The notes beneath the pieces are model-generated. The model made no database searches and was not told where the DNA came from. It worked only from the letters and a program-made list of their open reading frames with translations. The translations under genes and the position numbers were made by a program. 64,000 nt of DNA, from assembly GCA_944319815.1 (NCBI GenBank), contig CALUEX010000005.1, positions 1-64,000 of the forward strand. Reading direction: 5' to 3'. Of this stretch, positions 44,440 through 53,042 are shown piece after piece; within the stretch, counting starts at the first letter, position 1, and each line of letters starts with the position of its first letter. This DNA comes from an uncultured Prevotella sp. (lineage in GTDB: Bacteria > Bacteroidota > Bacteroidia > Bacteroidales > Bacteroidaceae).

Positions 44440-45627
44440 TTAATATAAAAATCCCAAAAGCCATAAAGGTATCTGGTTATCCTTACCTATTTCGGTATTA
44501 TACCGTGCATATATCGTATCCGGACTCATGCGTATCTTCCCGTTCAGCGCCGCGTCACACACCCTGAATTTCCGGCTGCCGTCAATAATATAATAGCTGT
44601 CCTTGTTGCCTTGGTTTACCGTATGGTCTTTCCACATCGAGTTAACGAAGAATGTCTCCATGACATCCTGGCGTTCGGTCCTTATGGGATATATTGCATA
44701 CATAAGGTTCGGGTTGTGCATCATAATCTTGCTCGGCTTCTTCGGGAACTCTTGGCCTACAGGGTATATAACATTTATCAACCGTGCTTCGGCCAAGTAT
44801 TTTATGTAATTCATGACCGTAGCCCTACTTGTCTTTATGTCATTTGCGAGCTGGCTCACATTTGGAGCCTTCGGCCCGTCAAGCGCAAGAAGGTAAAACA
44901 GTTTTTTTATCTTGGTCAGGTATTTCAGTTCGATTTGCTTAATCAACAGGATGTCCACCTCGGTCATCATGTTCATGGTTTTCAACAGGTTTTCCGAGAA
45001 ATTCCGGTTCTCGAGGAAAAACGGATAAAACCCATGGTGCAAATATAACGGAAAATATTTATTCGGCGAAATTTTCGGCAGTATTTGTCGTGTTATATGC
45101 TCGTGTCCGTGCAGTATTTCATCAAGCGAATATGCGCGGAAATCCGTCTTGCAGGTAAGATTGAGAAACTCCCTGAAAGAGAACCCGCGCAAGTTGTAAC
45201 TTTCCACTATACCGCTCAGCTCGGGGTTGTCTTCCTTTAAGCGCATTACGCTGCTGCCCGTAAATACAATCTTCAGCTCAGGATACAAGTCGTAGCACTT
45301 GCGCAGTTCCTTACTCCAGTTGGGTTCCTTGAACACTTGGTCAATAAGCAACACCTTGCCCCCGTTTTTGCAAAACTCCCCGGCAAAGTCGGCTATGCCA
45401 CGTCCCTGGAAATAAAAGTTGTTCATGTTGACGTAAAGGCATCGGCGGTCGGTTGAGTCGAAGTGCTCCTTTGCATACTGTAAAAGAAACGTAGTCTTCC
45501 CCACCCCACGAGTCCCCTTGATGCCAATCATCCTATTATCCCAGTTGATTTCGTCCATCAACATGCGACGCACGGGTGCATTGGTATGCTCCACCAAGTA
45601 TGTGTGGGTACGAAAGAAGGCTTCCAT
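44440..45627 (-). CDS. AAA_14/DUF4143-like ATPase
   Basis: 395 residues from the ATG at 45627; an in-frame ATG at 45726 lies upstream of the promoter and is rejected. P-loop GIKGTRGVGKTTFLL at about residue 35-49, Walker B-like GGKVLLIDQVF, sensor LKIVFTGSS, and a C-terminal half with a winged-helix-like segment (VSQLANDIKTSRATVMNYIKYL). This family is abundant and variable in Bacteroidales; biological role is unknown. Walker B has Asp-Gln where the family often has Asp-Glu, so hydrolysis may be weak. Confidence 0.85.
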   Translation of the reverse strand: MEAFFRTHTYLVEHTNAPVRRMLMDEINWDNRMIGIKGTRGVGKTTFLLQYAKEHFDSTDRRCLYVNMNNFYFQGRGIADFAGEFCKNGGKVLLIDQVFKEPNWSKELRKCYDLYPELKIVFTGSSVMRLKEDNPELSGIVESYNLRGFSFREFLNLTCKTDFRAYSLDEILHGHEHITRQILPKISPNKYFPLYLHHGFYPFFLENRNFSENLLKTMNMMTEVDILLIKQIELKYLTKIKKLFYLLALDGPKAPNVSQLANDIKTSRATVMNYIKYLAEARLINVIYPVGQEFPKKPSKIMMHNPNLMYAIYPIRTERQDVMETFFVNSMWKDHTVNQGNKDSYYIIDGSRKFRVCDAALNGKIRMSPDTIYARYNTEIGKDNQIPLWLLGFLY

Positions 45628-45651
45628 TCTTTTTATATTAGTTTTCAGATG

Positions 45652-45682
45652 CAAAGATAATATTTTATTCTTTATTTGCAAA
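45652..45682 (-). promoter_or_regulatory. Promoter of the AAA ATPase gene
   Basis: Minus strand TTTG (45682-45679), 19 nt, TATCTTTG (45659-45652). Start near 45646, about 19 nt before the chosen ATG; this fixes the start codon. Confidence 0.75.
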
Positions 45683-45811
45683 CTGCGCATTGCAAAAAAA
45701 CGTGTATTTATATCATTTTTCATCATTAGTCAAACTCGCTTTGCCATAATCCGCTCGATGGAGGCTTAAACATGACAAACTGGAATAAAGAGCCGTTAGC
45801 CCATCTTTTAT

Positions 45812-45842
45812 TTTGTATTTAACAGGACATATACTATCTTTG
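45812..45842 (+). promoter_or_regulatory. Promoter of the ATP-grasp-like gene
   Basis: TTTG (45812-45815), 19 nt, TATCTTTG (45835-45842), exact consensus. Start near 45848, 30 nt before the GTG start. Confidence 0.75.
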
Positions 45843-45877
45843 CAGTCATAAATTAATGTTTTAACGTTACGACTGAA

Positions 45878-46954
45878 GTGAAATTGCACATTTTTAATGC
45901 CGAGCACGACATGGCATTGGCTTACAACGTGGCTCATTTCACGCTGCCACACGCAATACAGGAATTCAAGACGAACCTGGGATTTTTACCTGCATTGTGG
46001 GCTGACGACGGCGACTTTGTACTTGTTGACGATGTGTTGTTCGCCCTGAAAGCGCTGGCCCAGCTACACGTCAGGCACGCCGACGTATTATTCGTGACAA
46101 CCTCCGACTTGAAAAACTTTGTATTCTCGGATATTGAACCCTGGGGCTGGGACAAGGCTATATGCAGCTTGCTTGCCAATGCCGGGGTCAGCCAGGATAT
46201 AATGCCCACTAATGAATACGTGGAAAAGCTGCGCCACTTGTCAGACAGGAGGCGCACCACCGGCATAACCGCCCGCCTGCGCGACGGTATCGAAAACATC
46301 ACCTGCGGTGAAAGCAAGTGCTGCAACTCGCTCGACGAGGTTCACGAAGAAATGCGCAAGCATGGCAACATTGTCGTAAAAGCGCCTTGGAGCAGCAGCG
46401 GGCGCGGAGTGCGTTACATCAACACAGGCATGGGCGAATCCACGGCAAGGTGGATAGCCAAGACCATTGAACGGCAAGGCGGCGTAATGGTAGAGCCGCA
46501 CTACAGGAAAGTGTGCGACTTCGCCATGGAGTTTTATATCGACAACGGGGTGGCCGACTACCGCGGGATGTCCCTGTTCATGACTAACGGGAGCAGCTAC
46601 TCCGGCAACGTCGTAGCAACCGAGGACGAAAAGATGCGCATGGTCAGCCGGTACATACGCCCCCAGTTGCTGCACGAGGTGAAAGTGCGCATCATGCAGT
46701 ACCTGGCCGACAGTGACTACAATGGTTACAAAGGGGCTCTCGGCATAGACATGATGGCCGTGACAAACGAAAGCGAGGACGGCTTCCTGCTTGACCCATG
46801 CGTTGAACTTAACCTGCGCCGCACCATGGGGCACGTTGCCAACGCCCTTAAACCTACGGACGCCGAGCCAGCACGACTGATGAGAATAGTGCACGACGTG
46901 AACTACAAACTGAAATTCGAGGCGATGGAGAACTGCTTTGTCAAGGTGTACTGA
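45878..46954 (+). CDS. ATP-grasp-like protein of unknown function
   Basis: 358 residues starting with GTG (45878), supported by the promoter 36 bp upstream. N-terminus MKLHIFNAEHDMALAYN. The segment GNIVVKAPWSSSGRGVRYI (about 168-186) resembles the lysine and Gly-rich loop of ATP-grasp enzymes, and DFAMEFYIDN, GALGIDMM and DPCVELNLRRTMGHV fit the metal-binding acidic strand region. ATP-grasp enzymes join a carboxylate to an amine or thiol. The substrate is not known. The GH43 gene follows after 58 bp, but a shared role is not obvious. Confidence 0.7.
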   Translation: MKLHIFNAEHDMALAYNVAHFTLPHAIQEFKTNLGFLPALWADDGDFVLVDDVLFALKALAQLHVRHADVLFVTTSDLKNFVFSDIEPWGWDKAICSLLANAGVSQDIMPTNEYVEKLRHLSDRRRTTGITARLRDGIENITCGESKCCNSLDEVHEEMRKHGNIVVKAPWSSSGRGVRYINTGMGESTARWIAKTIERQGGVMVEPHYRKVCDFAMEFYIDNGVADYRGMSLFMTNGSSYSGNVVATEDEKMRMVSRYIRPQLLHEVKVRIMQYLADSDYNGYKGALGIDMMAVTNESEDGFLLDPCVELNLRRTMGHVANALKPTDAEPARLMRIVHDVNYKLKFEAMENCFVKVY

Positions 46955-47012
46955 CCCATGCCGCGCCTTGGCAATACACCAAGCAAACTACAACTTACCA
47001 AAACATATCAGT

Positions 47013-48659
47013 ATGAAAAAACAAGTATTATTAGCACTGGCGTTCGCCCCTATGCTGGCGAGCGCACAGTACAAGTCGGAAGTGTGGTGCCCGGACAACG
47101 GGGATGGCACATACACGAACCCGGTAATCAACGCCGACTACAGCGACCCCGACGCTTGCGCCGTAGGCGGAGACTACTACATGACGGCAAGTTCGTTCAA
47201 CTGCATCCCTGGCCTGCCGATACTACACTCGAAAGACTTGGTAAACTGGGAGATTATCGGCCACGCCCTGAAGGTGCAATACCCGCGCGAGGAATTTGAC
47301 AAGCCGTCGCACGGCAACGGCGTATGGGCGCCTTCCATACGCTACCACAACGGAGAGTATTACATCTACTGGGGCGACCCTGACCACGGAGTCATGATGG
47401 TCAAGACTAAAGACCCCGCCGGAACATGGTCTGACCCCGTTTGCGTCATCCCGGGCAAGGGCATGATTGACACGACCCCGCTCTGGGACGACGACGGGCG
47501 GTGCTACCTCACATACGCATTTGCCAACAGCCGTTCGCGCTTTGCATCCATCATCGTCGTAAGGGAACTTTCTGCCGACGGCACAAGGGCCATAGGAGAG
47601 CCCGTCATCGTGTTCGACGGCAACGGCACGGAATGCCGCACAAGCGAAGGGCCGAAGTTCTACAAGCGCGACGGATGGTACTGGATAATGTTCCCGGCTG
47701 GCGGAGTGCCCACGGGCTTCCAGGTTGCCATGCGCTCGAAGAACGTCTACGGACCGTATGAGCACAAGATTGTGCTGGCACAAGGCGGCACTAACGTGAA
47801 CGGCCCGCACCAAGGTGCATGGATACATACCGAGCAGGGTGAAGACTGGTTCCTGCATTTCCAGGACAAGGGGTGCTACGGGCGCGTGGTACACCTTCAG
47901 CCCGTGACCTGGCGTGACAACTGGCCCGTGATGGGCAACGACCCTGACGGCGACCTCTGCGGAGAGCCCGTGACCACCTTCCGCAAGCCCAAGACGGCTG
48001 CGCCGTGGCCTATACAGAACCCGCAGGAGAGCGACGAGTTCAACTCGCCCGTGCTCGGCAAGCAATGGCAGTGGCACGCCAACTATTCACAGACGTTCGG
48101 TATGCCGACGGCCTTCGGCACTTTCAGGCTTTATACGCACAAGATGGACAGTTCGGCCGTCAACCTGTGGAGCGTCCCCAACCTGCTGTTGCAAAAAACA
48201 CCTGCCGACGACTTCACGGCTACGGCAAAGGTGCGCGTCTCGGCAAAGGACCAAAACCAGTATGGCGGCATAGTCATGATGGGACTCGACTATTCCGCCC
48301 TCATAGTAAAGCGCGTCGGCGACGAGTTCCTCCTGCAACGCGCCACTTGCCTAAAGGCTGACAAGGGGAAGCCCGAAACCGTTGAAACAATCGCGACGCT
48401 CAAGCCCACGAGCGTTGACAAGATTGACTACCAGCCCGCCATACACGAGGACATATACCTCAGGATGAAGGTCAGCGGCGGCCGGTGCAATTTCTATTAC
48501 AGCCTTGACGGCAAGCGTTACACCAAAGCCGGGGATGAGTTCACCATGCGCGAAGGCAAGTGGATTGGCGCGAAAATAGGCCTTGTTGCCGCCGAACCGG
48601 CAGGAAAGGCCAACCGCGGATGCCTTGACGCCGACTGGTTCAGGGTGACGAAAAAGTGA
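47013..48659 (+). CDS. Exported GH43-family glycoside hydrolase
   Basis: 548 residues from the ATG at 47013, which opens a signal peptide (MKKQVLLALAFAPMLASAQ); an in-frame ATG at 46938 lies inside the previous gene. Five-bladed propeller with the GH43 set: base Asp in NADYSDPDA, pKa-setting Asp in GMIDTTPLWDDDG and acid Glu in CRTSEGPKFYKR. The C-terminal ~190 residues form a beta-sandwich typical of beta-xylosidase-type GH43. Likely periplasmic, acting on beta-xylosides or alpha-L-arabinofuranosides from plant polysaccharide. No SusCD pair or other CAZyme is beside it. Confidence 0.93.
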   Translation: MKKQVLLALAFAPMLASAQYKSEVWCPDNGDGTYTNPVINADYSDPDACAVGGDYYMTASSFNCIPGLPILHSKDLVNWEIIGHALKVQYPREEFDKPSHGNGVWAPSIRYHNGEYYIYWGDPDHGVMMVKTKDPAGTWSDPVCVIPGKGMIDTTPLWDDDGRCYLTYAFANSRSRFASIIVVRELSADGTRAIGEPVIVFDGNGTECRTSEGPKFYKRDGWYWIMFPAGGVPTGFQVAMRSKNVYGPYEHKIVLAQGGTNVNGPHQGAWIHTEQGEDWFLHFQDKGCYGRVVHLQPVTWRDNWPVMGNDPDGDLCGEPVTTFRKPKTAAPWPIQNPQESDEFNSPVLGKQWQWHANYSQTFGMPTAFGTFRLYTHKMDSSAVNLWSVPNLLLQKTPADDFTATAKVRVSAKDQNQYGGIVMMGLDYSALIVKRVGDEFLLQRATCLKADKGKPETVETIATLKPTSVDKIDYQPAIHEDIYLRMKVSGGRCNFYYSLDGKRYTKAGDEFTMREGKWIGAKIGLVAAEPAGKANRGCLDADWFRVTKK

Positions 48660-48673
48660 AGAACGAAAAGTTA

Positions 48674-48870
48674 AACCCAAATCGGTCATTAGAGCTTAGA
48701 CGGATTATGTACTTATGCCAGACGGTTTTTATTCCGTTTTGTCGAAGGCGTAGCGGGCTACGTCGAGACGGAACGGAAGAAAAGACGGCGGCAGAAGGAC
48801 ATAAGACGGCAAGAAGCAATAATATAACTATAGAATTTAAGACATTGCGGTCTAATGACCGATTTGGGTT
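48674..48870 (+). mobile_element. MITE-like element, copy 2 (197 bp)
   Basis: Same 20-bp terminal inverted repeats (48674-48693 and 48851-48870) and interior as copy 1 at 37349-37545, inverted. It starts 15 bp after the GH43 stop. The hexamer AAAAGT flanks both sides (48666-48671 and 48871-48876) and may be a target duplication, although this would place the border two bases outside the left repeat. Confidence 0.8.
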
Positions 48871-48885
48871 AAAAGTGAAAAATCA

Positions 48886-48920
48886 AATAGCCTTGCACGC
48901 AAACAGCAAGGCTATTTTCT
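48886..48920 (+). terminator. Hairpin terminator downstream of GH43
   Basis: Stem AATAGCCTTG/CAAGGCTATT (48886-48895 and 48907-48916) with 11-nt loop, then TTCTT. Confidence 0.65.
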
Positions 48921-48943
48921 TACCCACCCCTTTAACCTAAACG

Positions 48944-49035
48944 CAATATGTGCCCTTTTGCCAGGCAAAAGGGCACATATTGTGTCATAAAACACGGCAT
49001 ATCATGACGCAAAAGGCCACGTTTCAGCAGCTGCG
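48944..49035. repeat. 39-bp perfect palindrome plus AAAGGCCAC words
   Basis: Arms CAATATGTGCCCTTTTGCC (48944-48962) and its exact complement (48964-48982) around one base; followed by CGCAAAAGGCCACGTTTCAGC (49008-49028). It lies between the convergent GH43 and comEC genes and is the most symmetric member of the intergenic module family. Confidence 0.75.
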
Positions 49036-49040
49036 CGGCA

Positions 49041-50558
49041 TCACATCCTGTTCCATCTCATTTTCCGTGCATAGAAAGAAAGAGCGTAAACGGAGAATAT
49101 AACGACATAGACCAAAGCCAGCTGTAACAGGTTTAGCTCAATGCCCTCAATGCCCGCACCAGGCAGCGAAGCCATGAACGACACAACGGTGTTCATCAAC
49201 GACACGACGGCATACAGCAACTTGACCAACGACAGCTGGAGCCACGCCCACCAACCCGACAGGACTACAAACACCGCACCGTAAAGGATAACGGTGGACG
49301 CAGGTATGACGATAAAGTTGGTCAAAAGGAAATAACACGAGAACCTGCCGAAATAAAAAGCCACCAAGGGGGCTGCGCCTAACTGGGCAGCCACGGACAC
49401 TGCCGACATCTGCCAGAGCCACCTGACCGGGGCGACGTCTCTCGCAGCCTGGGGTAACAGGAGATAGAGCGGGCGATAGAATATAACGATGCACATCACG
49501 GACATGAACGACAGCTGGAAACCTACGTCGTAAAAGTTTAACGGATTGGCCACAAGCAAGGCCAGCGCAGCCAAGGCCAGCGTGTTGAGCGACATGGAAT
49601 TACGGTTGAGCAGTGTCACGACGGAATATACGGTGAGCATCACGGCCGAGCGCACGGCTGATACGGGTAAGCCCACTATGAAGACATACACCCATACGGC
49701 ACTGACTATCAACGACTGGGCCACCACCGAATGCCTGCGCCGGAAAAACAAAAGCAGCAGCATGGCATAGATTATGCTTAGGTGAAGGCCTGACAGCGAC
49801 AAGACGTGCAACGCCCCGGAAACTGAATAGTCGTCATTGAGTTCATCCGGTATGTCAACGCGCTCGCCGAGGGTCATGGCTGCAAGGATGGCATACTCTT
49901 GGCCGCCCGTCCCCAAGTCCTCAAACTTTTCAAGCAAGCCGTCACGAAACCGCAAAGCCGCTATTTTAGTCCGCTCGAGATATGTCAGGCCATCCATACT
50001 TACGGATGCACCATGCCAATCGTCAATATAAAGGAACGTGGTGGCGGCTATTCCGTGATAAAGCAGGTAACGCCTGTAATCAAAGTCAGAAGTGCCGTAA
50101 TTCGCCGGTTTTTCCAAGACCGATACAGCCCTGATGCCGTCGCCAGGACGTAGCTTAGCACTCCTTTCGTCGCGGAAAAAAGCGGCACGCACCTTGAAAG
50201 GCCGTCCGCAGTCGGTCACAATGATGTCGCAGCGCACCGTCTTCCCCGTTTCTGCCGGCTGGCTGACCACAACGGCCGAATAACCGACACGCCCTTCGGG
50301 TAGCGTCATGTTAACCTTGTCAAGGCTATAGACCGTGACGCAGCCACCCAACATGAAAAAAGCGAGGAACAGCATGGCCGTCTGCCAAAAACAATACTTC
50401 CTGACAACAAAAGCAAACAGCGACACCACGACAAGCCCCACGAACCAAACACTGACAGAAAGCGCACCATACAGTTGCTCGCCAACGACGATACCGGCAA
50501 CAAGAAACACTGCCAAGCGCAGCATAGGATAAAGCTGGACACGTCCGTTTGGTTTCAT
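49041..50558 (-). CDS. comEC: ComEC/Rec2-family membrane protein
   Basis: 505 residues. N-terminal helices and OB-like DUF4131 region (about 60-180), then the Competence domain with SGALHVLSLSGLHLSIIYAM near 245 and GLPVSAVRSAVMLTVYSV. About ten membrane helices. The C-terminal metallo-beta-lactamase nuclease domain found in Bacillus and Neisseria ComEC is absent, as is usual in Bacteroidetes. It would form the inner membrane channel for DNA uptake; no other competence gene is nearby. It is last in the ileS-lspA minus-strand run, after a 120-bp gap. Confidence 0.9.
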   Translation of the reverse strand: MKPNGRVQLYPMLRLAVFLVAGIVVGEQLYGALSVSVWFVGLVVVSLFAFVVRKYCFWQTAMLFLAFFMLGGCVTVYSLDKVNMTLPEGRVGYSAVVVSQPAETGKTVRCDIIVTDCGRPFKVRAAFFRDERSAKLRPGDGIRAVSVLEKPANYGTSDFDYRRYLLYHGIAATTFLYIDDWHGASVSMDGLTYLERTKIAALRFRDGLLEKFEDLGTGGQEYAILAAMTLGERVDIPDELNDDYSVSGALHVLSLSGLHLSIIYAMLLLLFFRRRHSVVAQSLIVSAVWVYVFIVGLPVSAVRSAVMLTVYSVVTLLNRNSMSLNTLALAALALLVANPLNFYDVGFQLSFMSVMCIVIFYRPLYLLLPQAARDVAPVRWLWQMSAVSVAAQLGAAPLVAFYFGRFSCYFLLTNFIVIPASTVILYGAVFVVLSGWWAWLQLSLVKLLYAVVSLMNTVVSFMASLPGAGIEGIELNLLQLALVYVVIFSVYALSFYARKMRWNRM

Positions 50559-50678
50559 GGCAAAAACATTTAGTTTTTCTCGATGTCATGCAATGCCTGA
50601 AAAAAAGGCTGCACGACAGCGGAATATAAAGGTGGGCTATATGGCCACACGCATAAACGATATGGGGGAAATACAGTC

Positions 50679-50879
50679 TCAGCCGTCAATAATCACAAGC
50701 CTGCCGCCTTCGTCACGCCCAAGCCTCAACGTTCCTCCGCGCCACTCGGTAAAAGGCAACTCGCCTGTGAACGTGTAATAAGCCGTCACAACCCCCTCGG
50801 CATCAAGCTCCACGGCACATTGTGACAACTCCCGGCCGTCAACGACCACCCTGTTGGCTGCTATGCGCTTCACTGTCAT
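50679..50879 (-). CDS. Small conserved-looking protein coupled to the DUF4296 gene
   Basis: 66 residues (MTVKRIAANRVVVDGRELSQ at the start), mostly predicted beta strand, with alternating hydrophobics and no membrane segment. Its ATG overlaps the TGA of the DUF4296 gene by 4 bp, exactly as that gene overlaps lspA, so it is almost certainly translated. Function unknown; a similar small protein follows the DUF4296 gene in other Bacteroidales as far as I recall, which needs checking. Confidence 0.7.
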   Translation of the reverse strand: MTVKRIAANRVVVDGRELSQCAVELDAEGVVTAYYTFTGELPFTEWRGGTLRLGRDEGGRLVIIDG

Positions 50880-51856
50880 TTGGGTTCAGGCCTGTTTGCT
50901 TGCACATTGCGCACAGGCTTCAGGTTATTGACTTTCATGGGTGCCACACCGCCCTTGACGGGAACCAGCCGCCTTTCCATCGGGGCATTGCCACCCTGCA
51001 CTTTATCGGGAGATTTCCTCAAAGATGTATCAGGCACGGCCGGACGCAACGGCGGAACAGAGCCCGTGGTCTTCGCCACACTGCCACGCATCCTTACCAA
51101 ACGAATGTTGTTGACAAACATCAGGTTAATGCCTCTGTCACTATCCTCCCTGCGGTTATTCTCGCCTAAGTAGAAAAAGCCCCTTACGGCCTTGATGCCC
51201 TTGCCGGCACCATCGGCTACGGTGACGCTGTAATTAGAGTTGCCTGACATACGCACCGTATTGCTTGCCACACTGTCATTCTTGAACTGTAGCGCGAGAA
51301 GTGCCACACCGTACCTCGAACTACCCCTGTCGAGGAAATTGCAGTTAAAGCTCAATATGAGCCTGTCCCCTTCGTGGTAAGTGCTGTCAGCCGGCAGCTC
51401 AAACGACATGACGTTATATGGCGCAACAGGCATGAACATTGCCGAAGGTACACCAACCCACATATTGGTCGTGTCGCTCGCTGACTTCATGTCGCCGTAA
51501 CGCCTAATGTCATTTGCTGACGCCCCAAGGGCCATTGCCTCGTTTTCAAAACGCTCTGCTAAGTTCTCGTAAACCTTGTGGAACTTGTCAGCATGGCGCA
51601 TATAGTAAACCAACGAAGAGTCGAATTCGGCCTGTGTTATACCATATTTGCGGAAAACAGCCTGCCTGTAAAGCACGGCGTCGTATGAGGCGTCACCGTC
51701 CGTCCCTGCATTTTCGGCCATTGCGTCGGCCAAGTGATAGTCGTAGAGAATGTCCTCAAACTCGTCTGGCTGAAGATATTGCTTAGGCACTTTCGGCTTG
51801 CAAGCAGAAAAAATTGCCAATAGAACGAAAAATGATATGACACGAAAAAACTTCAT
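50876..51856 (-). CDS. DUF4296-domain lipoprotein
   Basis: 326 residues. Lipoprotein signal with lipobox LAIFSAC (Cys19), then the DUF4296 helical domain (about 25-120: YLQPDEFEDILYDYHLADAM, AVFRKYGITQAEFDSSLVYY) and a beta-rich region (about 140-260). The tail of about 60 residues is rich in Pro, Val and basic residues and poor in complexity. The gene overlaps lspA by 4 bp, fitting since LspA processes lipoproteins. Function unknown. Confidence 0.85.
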   Translation of the reverse strand: MKFFRVISFFVLLAIFSACKPKVPKQYLQPDEFEDILYDYHLADAMAENAGTDGDASYDAVLYRQAVFRKYGITQAEFDSSLVYYMRHADKFHKVYENLAERFENEAMALGASANDIRRYGDMKSASDTTNMWVGVPSAMFMPVAPYNVMSFELPADSTYHEGDRLILSFNCNFLDRGSSRYGVALLALQFKNDSVASNTVRMSGNSNYSVTVADGAGKGIKAVRGFFYLGENNRREDSDRGINLMFVNNIRLVRMRGSVAKTTGSVPPLRPAVPDTSLRKSPDKVQGGNAPMERRLVPVKGGVAPMKVNNLKPVRNVQANRPEPK

Positions 51857-52485
51857 TTCCTCGAAAACGATATTTGCGACAACTCCTTACGGCAAAAAAT
51901 AAACAACAGTATAACGCCAACCGTTATACAAGAATCAGCGAAATTAAACACAGGACTGAAGAAGATGAACTCGTCACCGCCGACAAGCGGCATCCAGTCG
52001 GGCCACGTAGTGACAATCAACGGGAAATAAAACATATCAACCACCTTACCCATCAGGAACGGCGCATATCCATGTCCGAACGGCACGAAATAAGAAACGT
52101 AGTAGGGAGACGAGGCGTTGAATATCAAGCCATAGAACATACAGTCAACCAAATTGCCTACCGCACCTGCAAAAACGACAGCGAGGCAGATGACGTACAA
52201 CGGCCTGGCATCACGTTTCAGCTGCCTGTACAAATACCAGCCGAGCACGCTTATGGCCACGATGCGGAAAAGGCTCAACACTAATTTGTTGACGATTGTC
52301 ATGCCGTAGGCCATACCGTTATTCTCGATGAAACTGATATAAAACCAATCGGTAACGCGGATGCTCTCATGAAGGCACATCCCCGTCTTGACGGAAATCT
52401 TTATAACCTGGTCAATCGCCAACAAAATAACAACCAACAGGATAACTGCAAGTCCTCTTTTCCCAAAAGTATTCAAAGCCTTCAT
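51853..52485 (-). CDS. lspA: Lipoprotein signal peptidase (signal peptidase II)
   Basis: 210 residues with four membrane helices. The catalytic aspartates are D114 in GAVGNLVDCMFYG and D184 in PVFNFADSCIT. LspA cuts lipoprotein signal peptides after diacylglyceryl transfer. At 210 residues it is longer than E. coli LspA (164); the extra part is a periplasmic insert between about 120 and 170, common in Bacteroidetes. It follows the DksA-like gene (111-bp gap) and overlaps the DUF4296 gene. Confidence 0.95.
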   Translation of the reverse strand: MKALNTFGKRGLAVILLVVILLAIDQVIKISVKTGMCLHESIRVTDWFYISFIENNGMAYGMTIVNKLVLSLFRIVAISVLGWYLYRQLKRDARPLYVICLAVVFAGAVGNLVDCMFYGLIFNASSPYYVSYFVPFGHGYAPFLMGKVVDMFYFPLIVTTWPDWMPLVGGDEFIFFSPVFNFADSCITVGVILLFIFCRKELSQISFSRK

Positions 52486-52596
52486 CCTCGCGGAGATATG
52501 TTAACAACGATGATTAGAGACCGGCCCAAGCATAAACAAGGGCCATATCCCTAACCACCGCTAAAAGTAAATACGGTTTTTTATATGATTTTTATC

Positions 52597-52977
52597 TTAC
52601 TTTTTCCTCGCATTCTTTGACGCGACGCTCAATGTTGCATGAGGTACTATGCGCAGACGTTCCTTCGGTATCAATTCGCCGGTTATGCGGTCGATGCCAT
52701 AAGTCTTGTTTTCAATCCTCACGAGAGCGCCCTCAAGTCCCTTGATGAACTTCTGCAAACGCTCTGCCTGCTGGATTAATTCCTCCTTGGTCTGCGTGGC
52801 ACTACCCTCTGCCAAAACCTTGTAAGTAGGCGAAGTGTCGTCAACGTCGTTGCCGTCGGCGTTCATCAGAGTCTTCATCATCTGGTTATAGTCACGCCGC
52901 GCCAACTTCAACTTATCGTTGATGATTCCCCTGAACTCCTCAAGTTCCTCATCGCTGTAACGTGTTTTTTCTGCCAT
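52597..52977 (-). CDS. TraR/DksA-family protein lacking zinc-finger cysteines
   Basis: 126 residues. Coiled-coil region (about 8-90) followed by the remnant of the DksA zinc finger: TYGIDRITGELIPKERLRIV, where the typical first Cys (YGICxxTG) is Asp and no Cys occurs in the whole protein. The coiled-coil tip has NADGNDVDDTSP. DksA-like proteins enter the RNA polymerase secondary channel and modulate transcription. The absence of zinc means a different fold support. Placed between ileS and lspA, a typical Bacteroidetes order. Confidence 0.9.
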   Translation of the reverse strand: MAEKTRYSDEELEEFRGIINDKLKLARRDYNQMMKTLMNADGNDVDDTSPTYKVLAEGSATQTKEELIQQAERLQKFIKGLEGALVRIENKTYGIDRITGELIPKERLRIVPHATLSVASKNARKK

Positions 52978-53042
52978 AATATGTATTTTTTAAAGTTAAT
53001 AATCAGTCATTCATTCCTTGGTTTACACATGGACGGTGCCTA

